DNA of 64,000 nucleotides from Xenorhabdus doucetiae (GCF_000968195.1 NZ_FO704550.1:3658001-3722000), one strand, 5' to 3'. Positions 52,905 to 62,496 are shown, counted from the first letter of the stretch. The notes: a model not told the origin generated them from the letters alone. A program made the numbers and translations.

Positions 52905-52925
52905 CCTCGCCCATGTTGGGCGAGG
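52905..52925. terminator. Hairpin between convergent degS and murA
   Basis: Eight-base-pair GC-rich stem CCTCGCCC / GGGCGAGG with a five-base loop, between the two stops. No long U tract. Confidence 0.6.
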
Positions 52926-52934
52926 CGATTTCGT

Positions 52935-54197
52935 TTAGCCAGTTGTCTTAATGCGCTCTATATTTGCCCCAAGACCACGCAGCTTATCTTCAATATGCTC
53001 ATAACCCCGGTCAATATGATAAATACGGTCTACGACTGTTGTTCCTTCCGCAATGCAACCCGCCAAGACTAAACTGGCAGAAGCCCGCAAATCCGTCGCC
53101 ATGACCTGAGCACCCGATAATTGTTCAACGCCATGACACAGTACGGTATTGCTTTCAATTTCAGCCCGTGCACCCATGCGAATCAATTCAGGGATATGCA
53201 TGAAGCGATTTTCAAAAATGGTTTCGGTGATCATGCCTGCGCCATCCGCGACCATATTCAGCAGGCTGAATTGTGCCTGCATATCCGTTGGGAAACCCGG
53301 ATGTGGAGCCGTGCGGAATGTCACTGCTTTCGGCCGCTGGCCGTGCATATCAAGGCTAATCCAGTCTTCTCCCACGTTGATATCTGCCCCCGCTTCACGC
53401 AGTTTAGCTAAAACCGCATCCAGGGTATCGGGTTTCGCGTGACGACAAATCACCTTGCCACGCGAAATTGCCGCCGCGATCAAGAAGGTGCCGGTTTCGA
53501 TACGATCAGGCAGTATACGATGAACACCGCCCCCTAAACGCTCGACTCCCTCAATCACAATGCGATCGGAACCCGCCCCCCTGATTTTCGCGCCCAACGT
53601 ATTGAGGAAATTAGCCGTATCTTCAATTTCTGGCTCACGCGCGGCATTTTCAATGGTGGTTGTGCCTTCTGCTAATGTGGCCGCCGTCATGATCGTCACC
53701 GTTGCCCCAACACTGACTTTATCCATCACAATACTGGCACCTTTTAAGCGGCCATTTACCGTGGCTTTGACATAGCCCTCATCCAGCTCGATGTTTGCAC
53801 CAAGCTGCTCCAAACCAGAAATATGAAGATCAACCGGACGCGCGCCAATGGCGCAACCACCGGGCAAAGAGACCTGCCCCCGACCGAAACGCGCTACCAA
53901 CGGCCCCAATGCCCAGATGGACGCGCGCATTGTTTTGACCAGTTCATAAGGGGCACAATATTCGTTGACCCCACTGGCATCAATAAAAACAGAACCGTTA
54001 CGTTCTACTTTGGTTCCCAAACGATTGAGAAGTTTGATCGTGGTGTCAATGTCTTTCAATTCAGGCACATTCTGTAATTCAACCGGCTCTTCTGCCAGTA
54101 GTGCCGCGAACATAATTGGTAATGCGGCATTTTTTGCCCCGGAAATCGCCACTTCTCCCGACAAGCAGGTAGGCCCTTTCACACGAAATTTATCCAT
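52935..54197 (-). CDS. murA: UDP-N-acetylglucosamine 1-carboxyvinyltransferase MurA
   Basis: 420-residue enzyme of the first committed step of peptidoglycan synthesis (transfers enolpyruvate from PEP to UDP-GlcNAc). The fosfomycin-target Cys 115 is present in LPGGCAIGARPVDLH. Other family patterns are AISGAKNAALPIMFAAL at the N-terminus and the second EPSP-synthase-like domain. It lies 57 bases after ibaG. In this genome it converges with degS. Confidence 0.96.
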   Translation of the reverse strand: MDKFRVKGPTCLSGEVAISGAKNAALPIMFAALLAEEPVELQNVPELKDIDTTIKLLNRLGTKVERNGSVFIDASGVNEYCAPYELVKTMRASIWALGPLVARFGRGQVSLPGGCAIGARPVDLHISGLEQLGANIELDEGYVKATVNGRLKGASIVMDKVSVGATVTIMTAATLAEGTTTIENAAREPEIEDTANFLNTLGAKIRGAGSDRIVIEGVERLGGGVHRILPDRIETGTFLIAAAISRGKVICRHAKPDTLDAVLAKLREAGADINVGEDWISLDMHGQRPKAVTFRTAPHPGFPTDMQAQFSLLNMVADGAGMITETIFENRFMHIPELIRMGARAEIESNTVLCHGVEQLSGAQVMATDLRASASLVLAGCIAEGTTVVDRIYHIDRGYEHIEDKLRGLGANIERIKTTG

Positions 54198-54254
54198 CTG
54201 TTATGATCCTATTATTTAATTCAAAGTGTGCTGTCCGCGGCGAGGCAAACAGCC

Positions 54255-54509
54255 TCAAAACCCTTGAAGCTTGCGGTCACGCTGCCACTGTGCAGGGGTA
54301 TAAGCCTTGATTGATAACGCATGAATACGGTTATCCGCGATATATTCCATCAGAGGAGCATAAACTGTTTGCTGTTGTTTAACGCGGCTCAGTCCATCAA
54401 AAAGGGCACCAACGACAATAACCTGAAAATGGCTGCCATCACCGCTAACGATAACTTCATCAAGTGCCAAATTTTCCATCAGCACTTTTTTAATTTCATC
54501 AATATCCAT
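54255..54509 (-). CDS. ibaG: BolA-family protein IbaG
   Basis: 84-residue BolA-like protein, the same size as E. coli IbaG (YrbA). It has VSGDGSHFQVIVVGALFDGLSRVKQQQ and a conserved His in RIHALSIKAYTP able to take part in Fe-S binding with monothiol glutaredoxin. Homology starts at ATG 54509. The frame is open 34 codons further upstream through a terminator, which is not coding. Upstream of murA, as in E. coli. Confidence 0.92.
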   Translation of the reverse strand: MDIDEIKKVLMENLALDEVIVSGDGSHFQVIVVGALFDGLSRVKQQQTVYAPLMEYIADNRIHALSIKAYTPAQWQRDRKLQGF

Positions 54510-54594
54510 AAATTGCTCACATTCGTCGTTAGAAAATATTAGAAAATAATAGTAGACGCCTATCCTAATGGAATCCAGCCGACTCTTAAACCAA

Positions 54595-54632
54595 GAAAAA
54601 CGCCCCTGCAAGCGAATGGCTTACAGGGGCGT
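54595..54632 (-). terminator. Intrinsic terminator between mlaB and ibaG
   Basis: On the minus strand, CGCCCCTGTAAGC pairs with GCTTGCAGGGGCG and is followed by TTTTTCTT, about 20 bases after the mlaB stop. It separates the mla operon from ibaG-murA, at least partly. Confidence 0.88.
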
Positions 54633-54650
54633 GGATTAGCAAAAAAAGAA

Positions 54651-55004
54651 TTATGCCTTGGGCTGATTATCGTCAAAACATGTTTGCAATCCATATAACG
54701 TTATCAACGTGCCCAAGCGCTCACTCACCCCTGAAAAAGTCAGTATCCTGCCACGTTGCTGACATTCCCCTTTGAATTGGACAAACAGGGCCAACCCGGT
54801 GGAATCCACATGACTGAGCTGAGAAACATCAATATTGTCGATGTCTTCCAGAGCACGCTCTTTTTGTTGCCAAAGGGGAAGCAAACTATCACGATCCAAT
54901 GTGCCTTGCAGAAACAATGTGTTACCGTCCTTTTCCCAACTCACCGTTTCCTGATTGATTTTTTCTTTACTCATCATGCCGTTATCAAGAGTATCTTTTT
55001 CCAT
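54651..55004 (-). CDS. mlaB: STAS-domain protein MlaB
   Basis: 117-residue STAS-domain subunit of the MlaFEDB phospholipid transporter. The STAS core includes IDNIDVSQLSHVDSTGLALFVQFK, with the conserved Ser/Thr pair. It is about 20 residues longer than E. coli MlaB (97) at the N-terminus. ATG 55004 lies one base after mlaC and is the natural start, but ATG 54971 would give a length closer to E. coli. Confidence 0.88.
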   Translation of the reverse strand: MEKDTLDNGMMSKEKINQETVSWEKDGNTLFLQGTLDRDSLLPLWQQKERALEDIDNIDVSQLSHVDSTGLALFVQFKGECQQRGRILTFSGVSERLGTLITLYGLQTCFDDNQPKA

Positions 55005-55005
55005 G

Positions 55006-55635
55006 TCACTTTTTCTTTTCTAAAGTGATCGGGGCTTTCGCGCTGATAAGCAATTGTTCAGTCAGGCCATCAATGCCTTTCTGACGCAGGATATCTACCC
55101 ACTCATTCTGCTTGGTCGTGATCATGCTCACGCCTTCCGCGATCATGTCGTAAGCCTGCCAATAACCCGTTTTGCTGTTTTTACGCCATTGGAAATCCAA
55201 ACGCACTGGCGGTTGCCCGTTGGGATCCGTAATCGTGACACGAATAGCCACTATTGTTTTATCACCTAATGGTTGTTCTGGGGCAATCTGGTAGTTTTGC
55301 CCATGATACATCGCCAAAGCCTGACCATATGCCTGTTCCAGATAGGATTCAAACGCTTTGAAATAAGCCTCACGCTGCTCAGGTGTGGCTTGTTTGTAGT
55401 AAGGCCCCAGAACCAGTGCGCCGGCATATTTTATTTGCACATAAGGCAGCAATTCCTGACGCACAATCTGGCGCAAGAGGTCTGGATTGGCTTGAATCTG
55501 CGACTGCTCATCCTTCAAATGGGTAAATGTTTTTTCTGCTGCATCTTTCATCAATGCGTAAGGATTGGTTTGATCTGTCGCGCTGGCCAATGGCGCAACC
55601 ACCAGCAACGCAATCATAAGTAATCGCTTGAACAT
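55006..55635 (-). CDS. mlaC: Periplasmic phospholipid carrier MlaC
   Basis: 209-residue periplasmic lipid-binding protein. The signal peptide (MFKRLLMIALLVVAPLASA) is followed by the Tol2/MlaC fold with LRQIVRQELLPYVQIKYAGALVLG and the segment VRLDFQWRKNSKTGYWQAYDMIAEGVSMI. It shuttles phospholipid between the outer-membrane MlaA complex and MlaFEDB. Confidence 0.94.
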   Translation of the reverse strand: MFKRLLMIALLVVAPLASATDQTNPYALMKDAAEKTFTHLKDEQSQIQANPDLLRQIVRQELLPYVQIKYAGALVLGPYYKQATPEQREAYFKAFESYLEQAYGQALAMYHGQNYQIAPEQPLGDKTIVAIRVTITDPNGQPPVRLDFQWRKNSKTGYWQAYDMIAEGVSMITTKQNEWVDILRQKGIDGLTEQLLISAKAPITLEKKK

Positions 55636-55668
55636 AAGTATTATTTCTCCTAAGCAGTGGATTGCCGG

Positions 55669-56193
55669 TTAGTGTGTTTGTTCAGGTGCCAGAGCGGATT
55701 TTTCCTGAGTTCCGCTACTGTTTACGCTACTACTTTTATACAAGAACTGGCCAATCAAGTCTTCAAGTACCATCGCGGGCTTGGTGTCTTCAACACGATC
55801 GCCATCTTTCAACATAGCCGTTCCTAAATCAGGGTCATCAAACCCGATATTGAGCGCAATATATTGCTCTCCCAACAACCCTGACGTTCGGATAGAGAGC
55901 GAACTGGTATTGGGAATATTGTCGTACTGCGTGAAAATATCTAATTCAACTTGTGGCGTATAGGTTTTGTGATCCAGCCAGATTTTCTCCACACGGCCAA
56001 TCACTACTCCGCCGACTTTCACCGGTGAACGGACTTTCAGTCCACCGATATTGTCAAATGCAGCATAGACACGATACGTTGGCTGACTGCCGAAAGATTG
56101 GATATTTGCCACTTTGAGGCATAAAAAAATGATTGCTGCCAGCGCAATCAAGACAAAAGCCCCAACCCAAATTTCATTTTTCTTGCTTTGCAT
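55669..56193 (-). CDS. mlaD: MCE-domain protein MlaD
   Basis: 174-residue MCE protein. One N-terminal membrane helix (about residues 7-27) precedes the MCE domain (about 38-117, YRVYAAFDNIGGLKVRSPVKVGGVVIG). The hydrophobic C-terminal helix that lines the hexamer pore begins about residue 135 (MVLEDLIGQFLYK). It overlaps nothing and lies four bases after mlaE. Confidence 0.94.
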   Translation of the reverse strand: MQSKKNEIWVGAFVLIALAAIIFLCLKVANIQSFGSQPTYRVYAAFDNIGGLKVRSPVKVGGVVIGRVEKIWLDHKTYTPQVELDIFTQYDNIPNTSSLSIRTSGLLGEQYIALNIGFDDPDLGTAMLKDGDRVEDTKPAMVLEDLIGQFLYKSSSVNSSGTQEKSALAPEQTH

Positions 56194-56197
56194 CGAC

Positions 56198-56986
56198 TTA
56201 GTTCCCGAACATCAGTGCTGTCAGCACAAAATCCAAACCCAATACCGCCAACGACGCATGAACTACTGTGCGCGTCGTCGCCCTGCTGATCCCTTCCGAT
56301 GTTGGGATAGCGTCATAACCATTGAACAGTGCAATCCACGTTACCGTAATCGCAAAAACCACACTCTTGAGAAAACAGTTGAGCAAATCTTTTTGCCATT
56401 CCACCGCGGCTTGCATCGACGACCAGAAAAAGCCACCATCAATACCTTTCCAATCAACACCGACCATGGCACCGCCCAAAATCCCCACAGCAACAAAGAT
56501 CAGAGAGAGCAAAGGCATACTGATAAACCCCGCCCAGAAGCGGGGAGCAACGACCCGGCGCAGCGGGTCAACCGCCATCATTTCCAGACTGGAAATCTGT
56601 TCAGTGGCTTTCATCAAACCAATTTCTGCGGTCAGCGCTGATCCCGCCCGCCCCGCAAACAAAAGTGCGGTTACCACTGGCCCCAACTCACGCAGCAAGG
56701 ATAACGCCACCATCATACCGAGGCTACCTTCCGCACTAAATGTGGTCAAAACCAGATAGCCTTGCAAGGCCAACACCATGCCAATAAACAGCCCTGAAAC
56801 CACAATGATCAACAGTGATTGAACACCGACGCTATAAAGTTGCTGGCGCAATAGCGTCCATTGTTTGGCAGGTTCAGGTTTACCAATGATGGCATTGAAC
56901 AGCATAAAGCCCGCACGACCGAATGAAGCCGTCACCTCAATCGTGCGCCGGCCCATTGCCGCTAATGCCCGTGTTAACATCAACAT
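56198..56986 (-). CDS. mlaE: Phospholipid ABC transporter permease MlaE
   Basis: 262-residue permease with five to six membrane segments and the MlaE family pattern LRELGPVVTALLFAGRAGSALTAEIGLMKATEQISSLEMMAVDPLRR. The loop between helices contacts the ATPase MlaF. Four bases separate it from mlaF. Two in-frame Met codons at the N-terminus (residues 1 and 3) are both possible starts. Confidence 0.95.
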   Translation of the reverse strand: MLMLTRALAAMGRRTIEVTASFGRAGFMLFNAIIGKPEPAKQWTLLRQQLYSVGVQSLLIIVVSGLFIGMVLALQGYLVLTTFSAEGSLGMMVALSLLRELGPVVTALLFAGRAGSALTAEIGLMKATEQISSLEMMAVDPLRRVVAPRFWAGFISMPLLSLIFVAVGILGGAMVGVDWKGIDGGFFWSSMQAAVEWQKDLLNCFLKSVVFAITVTWIALFNGYDAIPTSEGISRATTRTVVHASLAVLGLDFVLTALMFGN

Positions 56987-56990
56987 TCCA

Positions 56991-57794
56991 TCATCCTAAT
57001 AACTCAGTTTTGTAATCCCCGGCCGGGAAACGGAAAGGCACAGGCCCGTCAGCAATCCCATCAAGAAATTGCCGTACCCGCTGATCCTGATTCGTTCTCA
57101 ACTGATCTGGCGTACCTTCGGCGATCACTTTCCGTTCGGCCACAATATAAGCATAATCGGCAATGCTCAGGACTTCCGGTACATCGTGGGAAACGACGAC
57201 ACACGTCACTCCCAACGCATGATTCAGCTCATCAATCAGCTTCACCAAAACGCCCATCGTGATGGGGTCCTGGCCGACAAAAGGTTCATCAAACATGATT
57301 AAATCGGGATCGAGAGCAATCGCCCTGGCTAATGCCGCTCGCCTTGCCATGCCGCCAGAGAGTTCCGATGGCATCAAGTGCGCAGCACCACGCAATCCCA
57401 CCGCTTCCAGCTTCATCATCACCGTGGTGTGAATCAACGCTTCAGGCAGTTGGGTATGCTCACGCAGGGGAAAAGCCACATTGTCAAAGACATTCAGGTC
57501 GGTAAACAAAGCACCTGACTGAAATAACATGCTCATTTTCTTGCGGGCAGCATAAAGGCGTGGGCGGGACAATGCCGGAATATTATCGCCATCAAACCAA
57601 ATCTCACCGCGTTCCGGACGAATTTGCCCTCCAATCAAGCGCAGCAAGGTGGTTTTCCCGATACCAGAAGGTCCCATGATGGCGGTAATTTTTCCTTTCG
57701 GAACAGTCAGATTAATATCAGCAAAAATCGGGCGTTGGCCTCGGGTGAAATACATACCGCAGATCTCAATAAGATTTGCTGTTTGTTGACTCAT
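56991..57794 (-). CDS. mlaF: Phospholipid ABC transporter ATPase MlaF
   Basis: 267-residue ATP-binding subunit. Walker A GPSGIGKTT lies near residues 41-49, signature ELSGGMARR near 145, and Walker B LIMFDEPFVGQDP near 165. It is the first gene of mlaFEDCB and is divergent from yrbG as in E. coli. The complex moves phospholipid between inner and outer membrane to keep outer-leaflet asymmetry. Confidence 0.95.
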   Translation of the reverse strand: MSQQTANLIEICGMYFTRGQRPIFADINLTVPKGKITAIMGPSGIGKTTLLRLIGGQIRPERGEIWFDGDNIPALSRPRLYAARKKMSMLFQSGALFTDLNVFDNVAFPLREHTQLPEALIHTTVMMKLEAVGLRGAAHLMPSELSGGMARRAALARAIALDPDLIMFDEPFVGQDPITMGVLVKLIDELNHALGVTCVVVSHDVPEVLSIADYAYIVAERKVIAEGTPDQLRTNQDQRVRQFLDGIADGPVPFRFPAGDYKTELLG

Positions 57795-58024
57795 TATTAG
57801 AAGCCCCTAACCGTTAATAGAACTGTCTTCATGACTGTATTTAAATAATTAATAATGCATACTACAAAAAATTGCCTAATTTGCGTTAGCGAAGTTGTGA
57901 CAAATTTTACTTTTTATCGCTTGATCGTCAGAATGTATAAGTCTAGCTGAATAAACGTTCCATGTTTAAAAATCAACCATTATTAGCATTATGCTCGGAA
58001 TAAAACTGATTTAAGGGACACGCC

Positions 58025-59002
58025 ATGTTTCTGACTATTGTACTGCTCATTACCGGGTTGATTTTACTGGTGTATGGTTCCGATAGATTAGTTTATGGTG
58101 CGGCGGTTTTTGCCCGCACCATGAAAATCCCCCCTTTTATTGTCGGCTTGGTCATTATGGGAATCGGAACCTCGTTGCCAGAACTGATGGTGTCTGTCAC
58201 CGCAATTTTAGACGGGCAGCCGGACATGGCCGTGGGCAATGCCATTGGTTCCAATATTACTAATCTGCTGCTCATTACGGGGGCTGCAGCGTTTATCAGG
58301 CCAATCAGGGTAAAATCAGAAATTCTGCGGCAAGAAGTGCCCCTGATGTTGGCGATCACCGCATTTGCAGGGTATTTACTGTCCAATGGATACCTGAGCC
58401 GGTTGGATGGTATTCTTTTGGTGCTTTCCGCCCTCTTTTTCATCTCACTGATGATAAAGATGACGACTTTCTCCCAAAATAGTCGTGTTGATAGTTATAC
58501 CCAAGAACGAAATTCAGAATTGCCTGTCGAAGGCAACAAAGGAATTGCACTGCTTTGGGTTGTTTTGGGGTTAATGATTCTCCCCATTTCCACCCGTATG
58601 GTGATTGACAATGCAACCGTGATTGCACGTATTTATGGTGTCAGTGAACTGGTGATTGGCCTGACAATTCTTGCCGTGGGAACCAGCTTGCCTGAGCTTG
58701 CCACCACCATTGCCGCCGCCATAAAAGGCGAGAACGACATGGCAATGGGCAATATCGTTGGCTCGAATGTATTCAATGTGACCCTTGTCTTGGGGGTTCC
58801 CGCCATCCTTTCCCCCAGCGTCTTTTCACCTGACGCATTTTCGCGGGATTTTTGGGTCATGATGGCGGCGAGTGTACTATTCACAGTCTTTTGTCTGGGA
58901 AGAAAGCATCGATTGAACCGATTGAACGGCATCTTGTTACTGGGCTGTTTTATCGCGTATTTTATCGTACTTTTTGTTTCTAATTATTACGGTACTGAGT
59001 AA
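58025..59002 (+). CDS. yrbG: Sodium/calcium exchanger family protein YrbG
   Basis: 325-residue CaCA-family antiporter with two homologous halves. Each half has a GxxxPE-type alpha repeat: GIGTSLPELMVS with GNAIGSNITN in the first, and AVGTSLPELATT with GNIVGSNVFN in the second. About ten membrane segments. It heads the yrbG-kdsD-kdsC-lptC-lptA-lptB-rpoN run. Confidence 0.92.
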   Translation: MFLTIVLLITGLILLVYGSDRLVYGAAVFARTMKIPPFIVGLVIMGIGTSLPELMVSVTAILDGQPDMAVGNAIGSNITNLLLITGAAAFIRPIRVKSEILRQEVPLMLAITAFAGYLLSNGYLSRLDGILLVLSALFFISLMIKMTTFSQNSRVDSYTQERNSELPVEGNKGIALLWVVLGLMILPISTRMVIDNATVIARIYGVSELVIGLTILAVGTSLPELATTIAAAIKGENDMAMGNIVGSNVFNVTLVLGVPAILSPSVFSPDAFSRDFWVMMAASVLFTVFCLGRKHRLNRLNGILLLGCFIAYFIVLFVSNYYGTE

Positions 59003-59037
59003 TTGCCGATTGAATGGGAAAAGAGTGGGAAGTCAAC

Positions 59038-60006
59038 ATGCCTAAGATCGATTTTCAGCAAGCAGGTAAGGAAGTATTACAGAGTGAACTCGAAGGGCTG
59101 GCCGGCCTGGAGCAATATATTAATGACGATTTCAGCCAAGCCTGTGAATTAATGTTTGCCTGTGAAGGAAAAGTCATTGTGATGGGGATGGGCAAATCCG
59201 GTCACATTGGGCGAAAAATCGCGGCAACATTTGCCAGTACCGGCACACCTTCTTTCTTTGTTCATCCCGGCGAAGCCAGTCATGGCGATCTCGGCATGGT
59301 AACGGCCAAAGACATCGTGCTGGCGATTTCCAATTCCGGTGAATCAAATGAAATTCTGGCGTTAATTCCCGTTCTCAAGCGACAGAACGTCCCACTCATC
59401 TGCATGACAAATAATCGCGACAGCAACATGGGTAAAGCCGCAGATATCCACTTGTGCATCAAAGTCCCACAAGAAGCCTGCCCATTGGGATTGGCACCCA
59501 CCACCAGCACCACCGCAACACTTGTCATGGGAGATGCCTTGGCCGTTGCGCTTTTGCAAGCTCGTGGCTTTACTGCCGAAGATTTCGCGCTTTCCCATCC
59601 CGGAGGGGCATTGGGACGCAAACTTCTGCTACTGGCCAGCGATTTAATGACCATCGGTGATGACATTCCCCATGTTCCCCACACCGCGACGCTGCGCGAA
59701 GCGTTGGTGGAAATCACCCGCAAAAAATTGGGCATGACAGTGATCTGTGATGATGACATGCAGATCCGCGGTATTTTTACCGATGGTGATTTGCGCCGTG
59801 TTTTTGATATGGGTATCGATTTAAACCATGCAAACATCTCTGATGTCATGACTGCCGGTGGCATCCGTATCAAACCCAATGCACTGGCGGTTGATGCCTT
59901 GAACCTGATGCAATTGCGCCACATCACCTCACTACTGGTCACAGAAGGTGACAAATTACTGGGTGTGCTCCACATGCACGATCTTTTGCAGGCCGGCGTC
60001 GTGTAA
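59038..60006 (+). CDS. kdsD: Arabinose-5-phosphate isomerase KdsD
   Basis: 322-residue enzyme converting ribulose 5-phosphate to arabinose 5-phosphate for Kdo synthesis. The SIS domain (about 40-180) has MGKSGHIGRKIAATFASTGTPSFFVHPGEASHGDLGM. Two CBS domains (about 205-320) include GIFTDGDLRRVFD. ATG 59038 has GGGA about eight bases upstream. An ATG at 59014 would add eight residues but has no ribosome site. Confidence 0.95.
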   Translation: MPKIDFQQAGKEVLQSELEGLAGLEQYINDDFSQACELMFACEGKVIVMGMGKSGHIGRKIAATFASTGTPSFFVHPGEASHGDLGMVTAKDIVLAISNSGESNEILALIPVLKRQNVPLICMTNNRDSNMGKAADIHLCIKVPQEACPLGLAPTTSTTATLVMGDALAVALLQARGFTAEDFALSHPGGALGRKLLLLASDLMTIGDDIPHVPHTATLREALVEITRKKLGMTVICDDDMQIRGIFTDGDLRRVFDMGIDLNHANISDVMTAGGIRIKPNALAVDALNLMQLRHITSLLVTEGDKLLGVLHMHDLLQAGVV

Positions 60007-60059
60007 GGCAAGTAAACTGATATAAATAAGCATGATATTAATCTTAAGAGAATGTCTTA

Positions 60060-60623
60060 ATGAGTCAAAAAGAGTATCTGGACACCTGTTATGGTCCAGT
60101 CAATAAAGCAATTATCGAAAAAGCCCGTCAAATCCGTCTGCTGATTTGTGATGTTGATGGCGTGATGTCTGACGGGCTTATCTATATGGGCAATGAAGGC
60201 GAAGAACTGAAAGCCTTTAACGTTCGTGATGGTTATGGCATCCGTTGTTTAATCACCTCAGGTATTGAGGTTGCCATTATTACCGGCCGCAAAGCAAAAC
60301 TGCTGGAAAATCGGGCAGAAACTCTGGGTATTACACATCTTTACCAAGGACAAAACGATAAGGTTTTGGCGTATAAGGAACTGTTGGATAAACTAGCGTT
60401 GCAACCAGAACACGTCGCTTATATAGGTGACGATCTTATTGACTGGCCTGTCATGGCACAAGTGGGGTTATCGGTTGCCGTTGCTGATGCCCATCCATTA
60501 CTGTTGCCAAAAGCAGATTATGTGACTCAGATTGCCGGCGGTCGTGGTGCAGTCAGGGAACTGTGTGATTTGGTGCTCTTCGCGCAAAATAAGCTCGAAG
60601 GTGCCAAAGGGTTATCCATATAA
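60060..60623 (+). CDS. kdsC: Kdo-8-phosphate phosphatase KdsC
   Basis: 187-residue HAD-superfamily phosphatase. Motif I is LLICDVDGVMSDG (nucleophile Asp), followed by IITGRKAKLLENRAE and motif IV YIGDDLIDWPVM. It releases Kdo from Kdo-8-phosphate. Gene order with kdsD and the lpt genes is conserved. Confidence 0.95.
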   Translation: MSQKEYLDTCYGPVNKAIIEKARQIRLLICDVDGVMSDGLIYMGNEGEELKAFNVRDGYGIRCLITSGIEVAIITGRKAKLLENRAETLGITHLYQGQNDKVLAYKELLDKLALQPEHVAYIGDDLIDWPVMAQVGLSVAVADAHPLLLPKADYVTQIAGGRGAVRELCDLVLFAQNKLEGAKGLSI

Positions 60624-60641
60624 ATTAAAACTGAAAAAAGA

Positions 60642-61235
60642 ATGAGTAAAATTCAATCCTGGCTGATCACAATACTGGCACTGATCGCGCTTGCGCTGAT
60701 TGGCTGGAATTTATCGAATGTCAATGATGATACTTCATCAGCGATTGTGGATGATGGTTATCCGACTTATCAAACACAGGAAGCCGTGACTTTTGTCTAT
60801 GATCCGGCAGGAAAACTGACTTATAAACTGGTCGCTGATGATGTTAAAAACTATACAGAAACCAAACTGACCTGGTTTACTAACCCCGTATTGACCACAT
60901 TTGACCCGAATGGTGCCCCCGGAACCCCGATAGCGACATGGACAGTACGCGCCAACAAAGCCAAACTGACCCATGATCAGATGCTTTACCTGTATGGGGA
61001 TGTCCAAGTGGATAGCTTGACCGATGCGTCACAATTGCAGCGGATCACAACAGACAATGCGACCGTTAATCTCACCACACAAGATGTCGCATCCGATGAC
61101 CGCGTGACGCTTATCGGTGTCGGATTAAAATCTGTTGGCATGAAAATGCGCGGCAATCTGCGAAATAAAACTGCTGAATTGATTGAAAAGGTGACCACTC
61201 AATATGAGATTCCACATGAACAACCTAATCCGTAA
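60642..61235 (+). CDS. lptC: LPS export protein LptC
   Basis: 197-residue bitopic protein. One N-terminal membrane helix (about residues 7-25) precedes a periplasmic beta-jellyroll (about 58-190). It takes LPS from LptB2FG and passes it to LptA. It overlaps lptA by 32 bases, as in E. coli. Confidence 0.94.
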   Translation: MSKIQSWLITILALIALALIGWNLSNVNDDTSSAIVDDGYPTYQTQEAVTFVYDPAGKLTYKLVADDVKNYTETKLTWFTNPVLTTFDPNGAPGTPIATWTVRANKAKLTHDQMLYLYGDVQVDSLTDASQLQRITTDNATVNLTTQDVASDDRVTLIGVGLKSVGMKMRGNLRNKTAELIEKVTTQYEIPHEQPNP

Positions 61236-61764
61236 TACCGTTATTGCCAGTACACTTTTTGCCGTCAGCCTGCCTGTACTGGCCTTGAAAGAGGATACCA
61301 AAAAGCCCATTACCATCGACTCAGCAAGACAATCTTTGGATTTAACGGGAAACATTGCCACCTTTACGGATAATGTGATCGTAAAACAAGGCTCTATTGA
61401 CATTCGTGCAGACAAAGTCGTGGTGACCCGCCCTGAGGGGGATGCCAACAAGACCGTTATCGAGGCTTACGGTAATCCGGCCACGTTTTATCAATTGCAA
61501 GATGATGGCAAACCCCTCACCGGCCATGCTGCAAAAATGCGCTATGAGATGGACAAAGAGCTGGTCACGCTAACCGGTGATGCCTATCTTGAACAGCTAG
61601 ACAGTAATATCAAGGGCGATAAGATCACTTATCTCGTCCCAACACAACAGATGGAAGCCTTTAGTGATAAAGGTAAACATGTCACCACCGTCCTGTTACC
61701 TGCCCAGCTACAGGAAAAAGGCTCAGGTGTTCACGGCGCTGATGCTCAGAAAAAGGGTAAATAA
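61204..61764 (+). CDS. lptA: LPS periplasmic bridge protein LptA
   Basis: 186-residue periplasmic protein. The signal peptide ends VLA (about residue 27). The OstA/LptA jellyroll follows, with ITIDSARQSLDLTGNIATFTDNVIVKQG and DSNIKGDKITYLVPTQQMEAFSDKGK. It polymerises into the bridge that carries LPS to LptD. ATG 61204 is preceded by AAGGTGA; ATG 61216 is an alternative. Confidence 0.94.
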   Translation: MRFHMNNLIRNTVIASTLFAVSLPVLALKEDTKKPITIDSARQSLDLTGNIATFTDNVIVKQGSIDIRADKVVVTRPEGDANKTVIEAYGNPATFYQLQDDGKPLTGHAAKMRYEMDKELVTLTGDAYLEQLDSNIKGDKITYLVPTQQMEAFSDKGKHVTTVLLPAQLQEKGSGVHGADAQKKGK

Positions 61765-61770
61765 CGACTG

Positions 61771-62496
61771 ATGGCAATACTAAATGCAGAAAATCTGGCG
61801 AAAGCCTATAAAGGCCGCAAGGTCGTTGAGAATGTCAGCCTAAACGTGAAGTCCGGGGAGATCGTTGGCTTACTTGGCCCCAATGGAGCAGGTAAAACCA
61901 CCACTTTCTATATGGTCGTCGGCATTGTTCCACGTGATGCCGGCGCGATCACCATTGATGAAGAAGATATCAGTCTGCTGCCCCTGCATGAGCGTGCACG
62001 CCGTGGGATAGGTTACTTGCCTCAGGAAGCCTCTATCTTCCGGCGCTTAAGTGTCTTCGACAATTTGATGGCAGTACTGGAGATCCGCAAGGACTTGACC
62101 CAAGAGCAGCGAAAAGCACGGGCAGAAGAGTTGATGGAAGAATTTCACATCTCTCACCTGCGTGATAACCTTGGGCAATCCCTTTCCGGTGGTGAACGCC
62201 GTCGGGTGGAGATAGCCCGTGCTCTGGCTGCCAACCCCAAATTCATCCTGTTGGATGAACCTTTTGCCGGCGTTGACCCCATTTCCGTACTGGATATTAA
62301 AAAGATCATCCAACACCTGCGGGATTACGGTTTGGGTGTCCTGATTACTGACCACAATGTCCGTGAAACACTGGATGTCTGCGAACGAGCCTATATCGTT
62401 AGCCAAGGTCATTTGATTGCTCACGGTACTCCGGATGACATCCTGAATAACGAGCAAGTCAAACGCGTCTATTTGGGCGAAGGTTTCCGTCTTTAA
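61771..62496 (+). CDS. lptB: LPS export ATPase LptB
   Basis: 241-residue ABC ATPase. Walker A GPNGAGKTTTFYM, Q-loop YLPQEASIFRRLSV, signature SLSGGERRR, Walker B FILLDEPFAGVDP and switch His in LITDHNVRETLD are all present. It forms the dimeric engine of LptB2FGC. It lies six bases after lptA. Confidence 0.96.
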   Translation: MAILNAENLAKAYKGRKVVENVSLNVKSGEIVGLLGPNGAGKTTTFYMVVGIVPRDAGAITIDEEDISLLPLHERARRGIGYLPQEASIFRRLSVFDNLMAVLEIRKDLTQEQRKARAEELMEEFHISHLRDNLGQSLSGGERRRVEIARALAANPKFILLDEPFAGVDPISVLDIKKIIQHLRDYGLGVLITDHNVRETLDVCERAYIVSQGHLIAHGTPDDILNNEQVKRVYLGEGFRL

